A stretch of DNA of 64,000 nt from Photobacterium phosphoreum (GTDB taxonomy: Bacteria; Pseudomonadota; Gammaproteobacteria; Enterobacterales; Vibrionaceae). Positions 20,899 to 29,806 of this stretch are shown here, piece by piece. Made by a program: the position numbers and the translations under genes. The stretch is taken from positions 2,399,722 to 2,463,721 of the forward strand of contig NZ_MSCQ01000001.1 in NCBI RefSeq assembly GCF_002954725.1. The letters run 5' to 3'. The notes under the pieces were generated by a model that saw only the letters and a list, made by a program, of their open reading frames with translations, ran no database searches and was not told where the DNA came from. Each line of letters starts with the position of its first letter. Position 1 is the stretch's first letter.

Positions 20899-21699
20899 TT
20901 AACCAAACAAATCATCATTTAATGGTTGTGCTGGAAATTGAAACGGTACCGGACCATCCGCATCACCATCTAAAAATTGGCGAACTTGAGGATTGGTATC
21001 TGCCCATAATTGTTCTGGCGTACCACTACCAATGATTTTAGCACCAGAGAGAATATAGACATGGTCGGCAATACTCATCACCTCAGGTACATCGTGCGAT
21101 ACAATCACAGAAGTAATATTTAATGCTTGGTTAAGATCGCGGATTAATTTGACTAACACCCCCATGGTGATTGGATCTTGACCCACAAAGGGCTCATCGT
21201 ACATCATCAAATCAGGATCAAGAGCAATCGCACGCGCCAAGGCTGCTCGACGCGCCATACCACCGGACAATTCATTGGGCATCAATTGTGCCGCCCCACG
21301 TAAACCGACGGCTTCTAACTTCAATAGCACTAAAGTACGCAGTAAATCTTCAGGTAATTGAGTATGTTCTCGTAATGGAAAAGCCACATTATCGAACACC
21401 GTCATATCGGTAAATAATGCCCCTGATTGAAACAACATGCTCATCCGCTTACGCGCTTGATAAAGTTCATGCCGACGCAAGGTGGGAATATTCCATTGAT
21501 CAAACCAGACCTCACCACTATCGGGTGCTATCTGACCGCCAATTAAACGTAATAAGGTGGTTTTGCCGATCCCTGACGGCCCCATAATAGCGGTGATTTT
21601 TCCACGAGGAATATCAAGGCTAATATCATCAAAAATAGGCCGTTCACTACGAGAAAAGCTCATATTTTTAATCGAAACAAGTACATCGTCATTGAGCAT
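20899..21699 (-). CDS. mlaF: MlaF, ATPase of the Mla phospholipid ABC transporter
   Basis: A 266-residue ABC ATPase. Walker A GPSGIGKTT is near residue 40, the signature LSGGMARRAALARA near 143, and Walker B LMMYDEPFVGQDP near 165; the GQDP ending is typical of MlaF/Ttg2A. The C-terminus is extended, as in other MlaF proteins that contact a neighbouring subunit. It starts the mlaFEDCB-ibaG-murA operon. Confidence 0.96.
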   Translation of the reverse strand: MLNDDVLVSIKNMSFSRSERPIFDDISLDIPRGKITAIMGPSGIGKTTLLRLIGGQIAPDSGEVWFDQWNIPTLRRHELYQARKRMSMLFQSGALFTDMTVFDNVAFPLREHTQLPEDLLRTLVLLKLEAVGLRGAAQLMPNELSGGMARRAALARAIALDPDLMMYDEPFVGQDPITMGVLVKLIRDLNQALNITSVIVSHDVPEVMSIADHVYILSGAKIIGSGTPEQLWADTNPQVRQFLDGDADGPVPFQFPAQPLNDDLFG

Positions 21700-22228
21700 T
21701 ATGTTTACGTTACCTCTAGCTAACTAGCTTGCGTAAGCGATGAATATTGATGTTATTTGACACCATAGCGCGTCATGCCTCTTGATAATAAATAACTTAA
21801 AAACAATCAGTAGACATTATAGAAATAGAGCGCCGATGATAGGAGGAATTAGCTATCAACTCAACCTAAGCGCAGTATTATCACGCTTTAATGGTGGATT
21901 TTTATTAAAAATAATACATTTCCCCTAAAAGCTGCACTAACGGCACTATTTTAGTATTAAACAAATCAAAGTAATTCTAACGCCAACACAATAAAACATC
22001 GTTTTAATCGTGTAAATAGCCAACGCCTGATTTCAAGTACCGATCTGTTCTGATTCAGCGGTGGTTAATCAACTTCGTTACAATAAAACCGCCTCAAGAT
22101 AATAATTAGTCTTGGCTTATGCTTCCCTTTTGCATGAGTTAACGTCAAAATTAGCAACTCAAATTGGAAATTTTTCATCAATTGACTAAAAATCGCTTTT
22201 TTGCGAGTCGTACTGAAAAGGAATTAAC
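21700..22228. other. 529-bp divergent intergenic region mlaF / yrbG
   Basis: No gene is visible. The region is A+T-rich. A perfect TATAAT on the minus strand at 21816-21821 is a fair -10 candidate for the mla operon, about 115 bp from mlaF, although its -35 is poor. A small interrupted hairpin lies at 22091-22116 (GCC-CAAGA / TCTTG-GC). An AAGGAA ribosome-binding site sits before yrbG. An AGGAGG at 21841-21846 has no start codon in range. The length is unusual for this compact window, so a small RNA cannot be excluded. Confidence 0.5.
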
Positions 22229-23188
22229 ATGCTAGAAGCCATTGTGTTGCTCTGTGTCGGGTTATCTTTACTGGTTTGGAGTGCCGATAGATTGGTATAT
22301 GGTGCGGCAGCATTAGCGAAAAACTTTGGTGTTGCACCATTGGTTATCGGTATGACTATTCTCGCAATGGGCTCATCCGCACCAGAAATGATGGTTTCAG
22401 CCACAGCAGCATTAGCCGATAAAACCGATACAGCCGTCGGTAACGTACTTGGTTCAAACATTGCCAATATTGCATTGATTTTAGGCATTACAGCAATAAT
22501 CAAACCACTGTGCATTAGTTCGACCATCATTCGACGTGAATTACCCATCATGCTTGGTGTTACGGTTATCGCCGGAGCCGTTCTATGGGATAATTATTTA
22601 AGCCGACATGAAGGTATTATCTTAGCGGTATTATTTGGTATTTTCTTAATCGTAATGCTAAAAATTAGCCGTGACAGTAAAACTGATCCCTTAATTGAAG
22701 AACAACAAGCAGAAATCCCAACGGGCGTGACTAATACCAAGGCGATTATTTGGGTATTGATCGGATTAGGTCTGCTTTTATATTCTTCTGACATGGTAGT
22801 AGGATCAGCAGTGACTATCGCTAAATACTACGGTATGAGTGATTTAGTGATTGGTTTAACCATTATTGCGGTCGGCACTAGCTTGCCAGAACTCGCAGCA
22901 TCCATCGCCAGTGTCTTTAAAGGCGAAGATGATATGGCGGTCGGTAATATTATCGGTTCTAATATCTTTAATATTTTAGCAGTAATGGGCATACCTGGAT
23001 TATTGAATCCATCCGCATTAAGTCCACTGGCAATGAGCCGTGACTTTTATGTTATGTTGGCAATTTCAATCCTGCTACTGGTAATGGCTCTCGGTAAACG
23101 CCGCCAAATTAACCGTATTGAAGGTGGAATATTAGTCATTTGCTTTATTGCTTATCAAGCTTTCTTATTTCTTAATGTTGCCGCATAA
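22229..23188 (+). CDS. yrbG: Calcium/sodium:proton antiporter YrbG (CaCA family)
   Basis: A 319-residue inner-membrane protein with ten or so hydrophobic helices in two inverted halves. Each half carries a CaCA alpha repeat: MTILAMGSSAPEMMVSATAAL with NVLGSNIANIALILG near residues 45-95, and LTIIAVGTSLPELAASIAS with NIIGSNIFNILAVMG in the second half. The acidic residues in the G(S/T)S-PE motifs bind cations. It precedes kdsD, as in E. coli, but its link to LPS synthesis is only positional. Confidence 0.93.
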   Translation: MLEAIVLLCVGLSLLVWSADRLVYGAAALAKNFGVAPLVIGMTILAMGSSAPEMMVSATAALADKTDTAVGNVLGSNIANIALILGITAIIKPLCISSTIIRRELPIMLGVTVIAGAVLWDNYLSRHEGIILAVLFGIFLIVMLKISRDSKTDPLIEEQQAEIPTGVTNTKAIIWVLIGLGLLLYSSDMVVGSAVTIAKYYGMSDLVIGLTIIAVGTSLPELAASIASVFKGEDDMAVGNIIGSNIFNILAVMGIPGLLNPSALSPLAMSRDFYVMLAISILLLVMALGKRRQINRIEGGILVICFIAYQAFLFLNVAA

Positions 23189-23204
23189 AAAGGAGTACTC
23201 TCTG

Positions 23205-24176
23205 ATGTCTGGTCAATTTGATTTTTGTAGTCATGGTAAAAAAGTACTCGATACTGAATTACAAGCGCTTGAAAAAATTCGTCATTATATTGATAACAGC
23301 TTTACCCTTGCGTGTGAGTTAATCTTACATTGCCAAGGTAAAGTGATCGTCATGGGAATGGGAAAATCAGGTCACATTGGCCGCAAAATAGCAGCAACAT
23401 TGGCCAGCACAGGAACCCCTGCTTTTTTTGTTCACCCTGGAGAAGCTAGCCATGGCGATCTTGGTATGATCAAAAAAAGTGATGTCGTGATTGCGATATC
23501 AAACTCAGGTGAAGCCACTGAAATTCTCGCGTTATTGCCAGTAATTAAACGCCTTGGCATTGCGATGATCAGCATGACAGGTAAACCTGAATCAAGCATG
23601 GCAAAAATGGCGCAAGTACATCTTCAAGTCACCGTTGATAAAGAAGCTTGCCCATTAAATCTTGCGCCAACATCGAGTACTACCGCCACGCTTGTTATGG
23701 GTGATGCGGTTGCGATTGCAGTGATGGAAGCACGCGGTTTTACCGCTGATGATTTTGCACTTTCTCATCCAGGAGGCGCATTAGGTCGCAAGTTATTACT
23801 TCGCATTGCTGATGTAATGCATAGTGGTGAGTTGCTGCCTATGATTGAAGAACACGCAAGTATCAAAGATGCACTGTTAGAAATATCACACAAAGGCCTA
23901 GGAATGACGGCAATTGTTGATCATAACCAACAATTACGTGGTATTTTTACAGATGGTGATTTACGGCGCTTACTGGATAATCATATTGATATTCACAACA
24001 CTAGCATTGGCGAAGTCATGTCAAGTAACCCACAAACTATTTCACCCCAACTATTAGCCGCAGAAGGGCTAAAATTAATGGAAGATAACAAAATTAATGG
24101 CTTATTGGTGACCGAAAACAACCAATTGGTCGGAGCGCTAAATATGCATGATTTGCTTAAAGCCGGAGTCATGTAA
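23205..24176 (+). CDS. kdsD: D-arabinose 5-phosphate isomerase KdsD
   Basis: A 323-residue protein with an SIS domain (about residues 30-170: GMGKSGHIGRKIAATLASTGTPAFF, then SNSGEATEILALL) and two CBS domains at about 195-320. The start ATG at 23205 has a strong AAGGAGT site; the frame is open upstream to 23148 but that part overlaps yrbG and lacks family homology. KdsD isomerises ribulose 5-phosphate to arabinose 5-phosphate, the first step to Kdo. The usual next gene, kdsC, is missing; lptC follows directly. Confidence 0.96.
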   Translation: MSGQFDFCSHGKKVLDTELQALEKIRHYIDNSFTLACELILHCQGKVIVMGMGKSGHIGRKIAATLASTGTPAFFVHPGEASHGDLGMIKKSDVVIAISNSGEATEILALLPVIKRLGIAMISMTGKPESSMAKMAQVHLQVTVDKEACPLNLAPTSSTTATLVMGDAVAIAVMEARGFTADDFALSHPGGALGRKLLLRIADVMHSGELLPMIEEHASIKDALLEISHKGLGMTAIVDHNQQLRGIFTDGDLRRLLDNHIDIHNTSIGEVMSSNPQTISPQLLAAEGLKLMEDNKINGLLVTENNQLVGALNMHDLLKAGVM

Positions 24177-24243
24177 CGCTATTATATACCGTATATCTAT
24201 CTGGAAAATATCGGAAAAACCCAGACAATAAAGGCTTAAGTCT

Positions 24244-24807
24244 ATGACTTTTAAAAAGCTATTCTATGTACTAGTAGTGATTATATGTGCATGGCTCAGC
24301 TACTATCTACTTGAACAACATTGGCGACAAGATGTCCAAGTAACACCTAATGATGAAAAACCGATGTTTATTGGTAATAACGTCAGTAACACCAGTTTTG
24401 ATTTGAAAGGCACCCGTCAATATCAACTTGATGCTGACCACCTTGAACACTTCAATGTCAGTGGTCTCACAACATTTACTAAACCGGTGCTATGGGTATT
24501 TAAACAAGGTCAGAATGCAGAATGGCGAATCAGCGCTAACAGTGCCAAATTAGAGCAAGATAAAATCTTACACCTTCAAGGTAATGTGCGTATTTTCAAC
24601 CTGTTACCTGATTCTGATATTCAGGTTATTAAAACAAATAATCTGCGCTTAAATTTGGTGAATAAGAATTTTGATACCGATGATCATGTCACTATCAATG
24701 GCCCTGCTTTTCAAAATCAAGGCGATGGCATGAAAGGCAATATGTCCCGTAATGTGGCAACTCTATTAAAAAATGTAAAAGGTAGATATGAACCGACTAA
24801 AAATTAG
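24244..24807 (+). CDS. lptC: LptC, LPS export bitopic protein
   Basis: A 187-residue protein with an N-terminal membrane helix (about residues 4-22) and a periplasmic beta-jellyroll. It sits at the inner-membrane end of the Lpt bridge, receiving LPS from LptB2FG and passing it to LptA. Its last 20 bp overlap the start of lptA, so they are translationally coupled. Low sequence conservation is normal for this family; the call rests on size, topology and synteny with lptA and lptB. Confidence 0.93.
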   Translation: MTFKKLFYVLVVIICAWLSYYLLEQHWRQDVQVTPNDEKPMFIGNNVSNTSFDLKGTRQYQLDADHLEHFNVSGLTTFTKPVLWVFKQGQNAEWRISANSAKLEQDKILHLQGNVRIFNLLPDSDIQVIKTNNLRLNLVNKNFDTDDHVTINGPAFQNQGDGMKGNMSRNVATLLKNVKGRYEPTKN

Positions 24808-25294
24808 TACTCTACTATGCTTGTTGTGTATCAGTGCACCAACATGGGCAATGAACAGTGACACCAAGCAACCTATTTATATTAATTCAGACAGTCAACA
24901 AGTTGATATGCCGAATAATATTGTTACTTTCATCGGTAATGTTACGTTGCGCCAAGGTACGATTGATATTCGCGCCAATAAAGTTGTCGTTACTCGACCA
25001 AACGCTAAGTCTCAGCAACAAACCATCATGGCCTATGGCAAACCCGCGACATTCCATCAAATAATGGAAAATGGTAAACCACTCGATGGTAATGCGCTTA
25101 AAATGCGTTATGAAACGTCGACTGAACGCTTAAAAATGACAGGTAAAGCAGAACTGAATCAAGACGGTAGCAACATCAAAGGTAATATTATTACCTACGA
25201 TATTCGCGACCAACGTCTCGTGGCAGAAAGCGGCAATAAAGAGCGTGTCACCACTGTGATACTACCAAGTCAATTAAACAATAATAAGAAATAA
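24788..25294 (+). CDS. lptA: LptA, periplasmic LPS bridge protein
   Basis: A 168-residue secreted protein with a signal peptide ending near TWA (residue 21). The mature protein is an OstA/LptA jellyroll: IYINSDSQQVDMPNNIVTFIGNVTLRQGTIDIRANKVVV is the family start, and GKPATFHQ plus MTGKAELNQDG are later strands. LptA polymerises into the bridge carrying LPS to LptDE. It overlaps lptC and is followed by lptB after 9 bp. Confidence 0.95.
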   Translation: MNRLKISTLLCLLCISAPTWAMNSDTKQPIYINSDSQQVDMPNNIVTFIGNVTLRQGTIDIRANKVVVTRPNAKSQQQTIMAYGKPATFHQIMENGKPLDGNALKMRYETSTERLKMTGKAELNQDGSNIKGNIITYDIRDQRLVAESGNKERVTTVILPSQLNNNKK

Positions 25295-25303
25295 ACAGTA
25301 TTT

Positions 25304-26029
25304 ATGGCTATTCTAAAAGCTGAACACCTTGCAAAAAGTTACAACGGACGCAAAGTCGTTTCCGATGTCAGCCTTGAGGTCGAATCAGGAAAAATTGTTG
25401 GTTTACTTGGTCCTAATGGTGCGGGTAAAACCACCTCGTTTTATATGATCGTGGGTTTAGTTAGCCGCGATGAAGGCACAATTACCATTGATGGTGAAGA
25501 TATTAGCTTGCAGCCCATGCATAATCGTTCTCGAATGGGTATTGGCTATTTACCACAAGAAGCCTCAATTTTTCGTCGTCTAACGGTTTATGACAACTTA
25601 ATGGCGGTACTAGAAACACGTAAAGAGCTCACCAAAGAAGGTCGTCAAGACAAAGCAGAAGAGTTATTGGATGAGTTTAATATTCAACACATTAGGGATA
25701 GCTTAGGGCAAGCATTATCAGGTGGTGAGCGACGTCGAGTTGAAATTGCGCGCGCCTTGGCGGCCAATCCTAAATTTATTTTGCTTGATGAACCGTTTGC
25801 AGGTGTTGACCCTATTTCAGTTATCGATATCAAAAAGATCATTAAACATTTACGAGATCGAGGGTTAGGGGTATTAATTACTGACCATAACGTCCGTGAA
25901 ACACTGGATGTCTGTGAGCATGCTTATATTGTAAGCCAAGGCCATCTGATTGCTAACGGTACTCCAGATCATGTTCTCAACCATGAACATGTTAAGCGAG
26001 TTTATCTAGGTGATCAGTTCCGTCTCTAG
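25304..26029 (+). CDS. lptB: LptB, ATPase of the LPS exporter
   Basis: A 241-residue ABC ATPase. Walker [11 protein letters not shown] is near residue 37, the signature [16 protein letters not shown] near 140, and Walker [14 protein letters not shown] near 160. The GVDP ending and the Q-loop [12 protein letters not shown] are typical of LptB. It powers extraction of LPS from the inner membrane with LptFG. It precedes rpoN, as in most gammaproteobacteria. Confidence 0.97.
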   Translation: MAILKAEHLAKSYNGRKVVSDVSLEVESGKIVGLLGPNGAGKTTSFYMIVGLVSRDEGTITIDGEDISLQPMHNRSRMGIGYLPQEASIFRRLTVYDNLMAVLETRKELTKEGRQDKAEELLDEFNIQHIRDSLGQALSGGERRRVEIARALAANPKFILLDEPFAGVDPISVIDIKKIIKHLRDRGLGVLITDHNVRETLDVCEHAYIVSQGHLIANGTPDHVLNHEHVKRVYLGDQFRL

Positions 26030-26092
26030 CATTCACCATTGGCTATTGATTACAGATAATAACAACAATAACAATAAGGTGTATCAACGTTA

Positions 26093-27577
26093 ATGAAAAC
26101 TTCGCTCCAACTTAAGCTCGGTCAACAGTTAGCAATGACGCCTCAGCTACAACAAGCTATTCGCTTGTTGCAGCTATCTACATTGGAACTCCAACAAGAG
26201 ATCCAAGAAGCGCTTGATGGTAACCCTCTCCTAGAGCTTGATGAAACACTCGATGCAGATGAAGTAAGCACTAACAATGAAATCTCAACCGCAGAAACTA
26301 CCACTAACGACACTAGCGAGAACCTCGACGACATTGAGAGCTTTGATACTGTAGAAGCACTTGAGACGCGTGAACTACCCACCGAACTTCCCGTTGATAG
26401 CACTTGGGATGATGTTTACAGTGCCGGAACAGGCAGTGCGGGGATTGCTATTGATGATGACATGCCTGTCTATCAAGGTGAAACCACCGAGTCATTACAA
26501 GATTACTTGATGTGGCAAGTGCACCTGACCCCATTTAGTGAAACAGATTTAGCCATTGCAATAGCTATTATTGATGCTGTTAATGAAAAAGGCTATCTCA
26601 GTTGTACTACCACCGAAATTCTAGAAAACTTCGAAGATGAAGAACTGGAAGTGGAACTTGATGAAGTAGAGGCGGTACTAAAACGGGTGCAACAATTTGA
26701 CCCATTAGGGGTTGCTTCTCGTGACCTAAAAGAATGTTTATTACTCCAGCTAGCGACTTATCCAGAACAAACCCAATGGCTTACCGAAGCAAAAACCCTG
26801 TTACGCGAACACATTAATTTATTAGGCAATCGTGATTACCGCCAATTAATGCGCGAAACCAAACTCAAAGAGCCGGAACTTAAAGCGGTCATGGATTTGA
26901 TTCACAGTTTAAATCCTCGACCCGGTAACTATGTTGTATCCACCGAAACCGAATACGTTATCCCTGATGTCTCGGTGTTTAAAGATAACGGTAAATGGGT
27001 CGTTAACATCAATCCTGACAGTATTCCACGCATCAAAGTTAATCAGCAGTACGCCGCATTAAGTAACAATTCTCGCAATAGTGCTGATGGTCAGTTTATT
27101 CGCACTCACCTACAAGATGCCAAATGGCTGATTAAAAGCCTTGAAAGCCGCAATGAAACCTTGCTGAAGGTTGCTCGCTGTATTGTCGAACAACAGCAAG
27201 ATTTTTTTGAATTTGGCGAAGAAGCCATGAAGCCGATGGTTCTTAACGACATCGCGCTCGCGGTTGAGATGCACGAATCCACCATATCCCGAGTCACTAC
27301 CCAAAAATATATGCATACACCTCGGGGTATTTTTGAATTGAAATACTTCTTCTCAAGTCATGTCAGTACGGATAATGGCGGTGAATGTTCATCGACAGCT
27401 ATTCGCGCACTGGTGAAGAAACTTGTTGCTGCTGAAAATCAGGCTAAACCCCTGAGCGACAGCAAAATTGCGACTTTATTGGCAGAACAAGGGATCATGG
27501 TTGCGCGACGAACTATCGCTAAATACCGTGAATCTTTAGGAATTCCGCCATCAAATCAGCGAAAATGTCTGATCTAA
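26093..27577 (+). CDS. rpoN: RNA polymerase sigma-54 factor RpoN
   Basis: A 494-residue sigma-54. Region I is the glutamine- and leucine-rich N-terminus ([29 protein letters not shown]) that contacts bacterial enhancer-binding proteins. An acidic region II follows, then the core-binding domain, a helix-turn-helix ([23 protein letters not shown]) and the RpoN box [10 protein letters not shown] near the C-terminus that reads the -24 element. In Vibrionaceae it controls flagella, nitrogen use and luminescence/quorum sensing. hpf, ptsN, rapZ and npr follow. Confidence 0.98.
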   Translation: MKTSLQLKLGQQLAMTPQLQQAIRLLQLSTLELQQEIQEALDGNPLLELDETLDADEVSTNNEISTAETTTNDTSENLDDIESFDTVEALETRELPTELPVDSTWDDVYSAGTGSAGIAIDDDMPVYQGETTESLQDYLMWQVHLTPFSETDLAIAIAIIDAVNEKGYLSCTTTEILENFEDEELEVELDEVEAVLKRVQQFDPLGVASRDLKECLLLQLATYPEQTQWLTEAKTLLREHINLLGNRDYRQLMRETKLKEPELKAVMDLIHSLNPRPGNYVVSTETEYVIPDVSVFKDNGKWVVNINPDSIPRIKVNQQYAALSNNSRNSADGQFIRTHLQDAKWLIKSLESRNETLLKVARCIVEQQQDFFEFGEEAMKPMVLNDIALAVEMHESTISRVTTQKYMHTPRGIFELKYFFSSHVSTDNGGECSSTAIRALVKKLVAAENQAKPLSDSKIATLLAEQGIMVARRTIAKYRESLGIPPSNQRKCLI

Positions 27578-27609
27578 CTCGGATCAGCGCCAACAAAAGG
27601 AAGATGTCT

Positions 27610-27897
27610 ATGCAAATCAATATTACCGGACACCATGTTGATGTAACCGATTCTTTACGTGAGTATGTGAGTACCAAATTTGACAAATTAGAGCGTTTCT
27701 TCGACAAAATTAATAACGTTCAAGTGATCTTAAATGTCGAAAAGCTCCAACAAATTGCCGAAGCAACACTGCATATTAATTCAGGAGAAATCCACGCTAA
27801 GGCTGATTCTGAAAATATGTATGCCGCGATTGACGAATTGACTGATAAACTGGTCCGTCAATTAAATAAACATAAAGATAAACTCAATAGTCACTAA
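27610..27897 (+). CDS. hpf: Ribosome hibernation promoting factor HPF
   Basis: A 95-residue short HPF starting at MQINITGHHVDVT, preceded by AAGGAAG; upstream in-frame ATGs at 27565 and 27604 add residues not found in the family. The beta-alpha-beta fold is recognisable, with MYAAIDELTDKLVRQLNKHKDKL at the C-terminus. HPF stabilises 100S ribosome dimers in stationary phase. It is placed directly after rpoN, as in E. coli. Confidence 0.96.
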   Translation: MQINITGHHVDVTDSLREYVSTKFDKLERFFDKINNVQVILNVEKLQQIAEATLHINSGEIHAKADSENMYAAIDELTDKLVRQLNKHKDKLNSH

Positions 27898-27899
27898 TC

Positions 27900-28349
27900 A
27901 TGCAACTGAGTAACGTATTGAGCTTGGACTGTACTAAAAGTGCAGTCCCTTGCTCCAGCAAAAAACGCGCGCTAGAGCTCATCAGTGAGATCGCCGCAAC
28001 ACATCTTGATCAAAATCCGCAGCCATTATTTGAATGTATGCTCAATCGTGAAAAATTGGGTACCACAGGTATTGGTAACGGCATTGCGATCCCTCACGGC
28101 CGAATCAGTAACAGTGATCACGCGATTGCTGTGCTTATTCAATGCCAACAACCGATCGATTTTGACGCTATAGATGGTCAACCTATTGACCTGTTATTTG
28201 CGCTTCTGGTACCAGAAGAGCAATGTAAAGAGCATTTATCGACCCTTGCTAGCATGGCTGAAAAATTGGGCAATAAGAAAATTTGCAAGCAATTACGCAA
28301 TGCAAAAACAGATCAAGAATTATATAACATACTGATTGATGAAGAATAA
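27900..28349 (+). CDS. ptsN: Nitrogen-PTS EIIA protein PtsN
   Basis: A 149-residue EIIA-Ntr domain. The phospho-accepting histidine is His66 in GIAIPHGRI, in the motif TTGIGNGIAIPHG. PtsN receives phosphate from NPr and regulates potassium transport and other partners instead of transporting sugar. It starts 2 bp after hpf and 38 bp before rapZ, inside the rpoN operon. Confidence 0.97.
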   Translation: MQLSNVLSLDCTKSAVPCSSKKRALELISEIAATHLDQNPQPLFECMLNREKLGTTGIGNGIAIPHGRISNSDHAIAVLIQCQQPIDFDAIDGQPIDLLFALLVPEEQCKEHLSTLASMAEKLGNKKICKQLRNAKTDQELYNILIDEE

Positions 28350-28386
28350 ATCAGTGCCTTCTCACTACAAAAAAGGTAGCTAAACC

Positions 28387-29238
28387 ATGAGGTTAATGGT
28401 TGTTAGTGGCCGTTCAGGTTCTGGTAAATCCGTCGCATTACGCGTACTAGAAGATTTAGGTTATTACTGTGTTGATAACCTTCCAGTACACCTGCTGCCA
28501 CAATTTGTAAATGATATCGCAGATAGCGAACAAGATATTGCCGTTAGTATTGATATTCGTAACATGCCCCCCCATCAGGGTGAACTAGAAGCCATTTTTA
28601 AAAATTTAGCCAGTGATGTTGATATCAACGTTATTTTTCTCGATGCTGATGATAAAGAACTGGTTAAACGCTACAGTGAAACCCGTCGTTTACACCCACT
28701 TTCTCGCCACAATATGAGCTTAGAGCAGGCTATTCAATCAGAAAGCCTGTTGCTTAGCGATCTTAAAGAACATGCCGATCTTGTCATTGATACGACTAAC
28801 CGTTCAATTCATGACTTAAGTGAAACCGTGCGTGCTCGAGTGCTTGGTCGAGAAGCGCGTGAACTAATCTTAGTATTTGAATCATTTGGTTTTAAACATG
28901 GTCTTCCTTCTGATGCTGACTATGTGTTTGATGTCCGTTTCTTACCTAATCCACATTGGGTACCAGAGCTCAAGCCTCAAACTGGCCTTGATCAGCCCGT
29001 CAAAGATTTTTTAGCCGCTCACGCTGAAGTAAATAAACTTAACTATCAATTGCGTAATTTTCTTGAAACTTGGCTGCCGATGCTAGAAAAGAATAATCGC
29101 AGTTATGTTACTGTCGCGATTGGTTGTACCGGTGGACAACACCGTTCAGTCTACATTGCCCAGCAACTGGCCGATTATTTTACCCAGCAAGGTCAACAAG
29201 TGCAGATACGTCACCGCACGCTGGAAAATTATAAATGA
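28387..29238 (+). CDS. rapZ: RNase adaptor protein RapZ
   Basis: A 283-residue P-loop protein. The N-terminal GRSGSGKS (residues 8-15) is the Walker [11 protein letters not shown] is another family block, and the C-terminal domain has [19 protein letters not shown]. In enterobacteria RapZ delivers sRNA GlmZ to RNase E to tune GlmS. Whether this organism has GlmZ/GlmY cannot be seen here. It overlaps npr by 4 bp (ATGA). Confidence 0.97.
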   Translation: MRLMVVSGRSGSGKSVALRVLEDLGYYCVDNLPVHLLPQFVNDIADSEQDIAVSIDIRNMPPHQGELEAIFKNLASDVDINVIFLDADDKELVKRYSETRRLHPLSRHNMSLEQAIQSESLLLSDLKEHADLVIDTTNRSIHDLSETVRARVLGREARELILVFESFGFKHGLPSDADYVFDVRFLPNPHWVPELKPQTGLDQPVKDFLAAHAEVNKLNYQLRNFLETWLPMLEKNNRSYVTVAIGCTGGQHRSVYIAQQLADYFTQQGQQVQIRHRTLENYK

Positions 29239-29507
29239 CCACCCAACGCGAGTTATTTATTCGTAATCGGCTCGGGCTTCATGCTCGAGCTGCCATTAAA
29301 TTGGTCGAGTTAGCGCAAAGCTTTAACGCTGTTATTACCATTACTAATGGTGATAACAGCGCAACAGCTGATAGCGTAATGGGGTTACTGATGCTTGATT
29401 CAGCACAAGGACAAAAAATCATGGTCAGTGCTCAAGGCCAAGATGCTCAATCTGCATTAATGGCCGTTGCAAACTTAATTGAAGCAGGGTTTGATGAAGA
29501 CAATTAA
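29235..29507 (+). CDS. ptsO: Phosphocarrier protein NPr (nitrogen PTS)
   Basis: A 90-residue HPr-like protein. The phosphorylated histidine is His16 in GLHARAA, and the conserved helix [12 protein letters not shown] follows. NPr carries phosphate from EI-Ntr (PtsP) to PtsN. It is the last gene of the rpoN-hpf-ptsN-rapZ-npr operon; no clear terminator is visible immediately after it. Confidence 0.96.
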   Translation: MTTQRELFIRNRLGLHARAAIKLVELAQSFNAVITITNGDNSATADSVMGLLMLDSAQGQKIMVSAQGQDAQSALMAVANLIEAGFDEDN

Positions 29508-29806
29508 TCGACTACATATAATCGGCTATATATCTGACCATCGACTCTTTGTTGTAAATTAGGTGTTATTTCTCACTATAATCAGTGTTATCGAATAGAC
29601 TCATTTGTCATTAAATACGCTTTTTAGGCGTTATTCGATAGAGAAAAAGCCTAAAATCTAAATAGATAATCATAGTGATCATGCGTATCGCCCATACTTA
29701 ACCGCTTTATAAACGAATTAAATCGCAATCAGCAGGAGACAAAGGCTAACTGATTACGTTAAAATTCAGCTTATTGCGCCATCAAATATAAGTGGGCCTA
29801 ATACCT
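29508..29806 (+). promoter_or_regulatory. Long, structured leader/intergenic region before mgtE
   Basis: About 300 bp without a gene. TATCGAATA (29589-29597) and TATTCGATA (29632-29640) are perfect inverted repeats. TTTTAGGC (29622-29629), lying in their loop, is the perfect complement of GCCTAAAA (29649-29656), which gives pseudoknot or alternative-pairing geometry. Further down, AATCAG (29727-29732) pairs with CTGATT (29750-29755). I see no match to the M-box magnesium riboswitch core. The arrangement is suggestive of cis-regulation of a magnesium transporter, but that is inference. Confidence 0.45.

Noticed and set aside
21840-21870. AGGAGG suggesting a small gene upstream of yrbG
   Set aside because: No ATG, GTG or TTG at a usable distance with a frame of any length follows it.
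29508-29806. M-box (ykoK) magnesium riboswitch before mgtE
   Set aside because: The conserved M-box core sequence is not recognisable; only generic stem-loops are seen.
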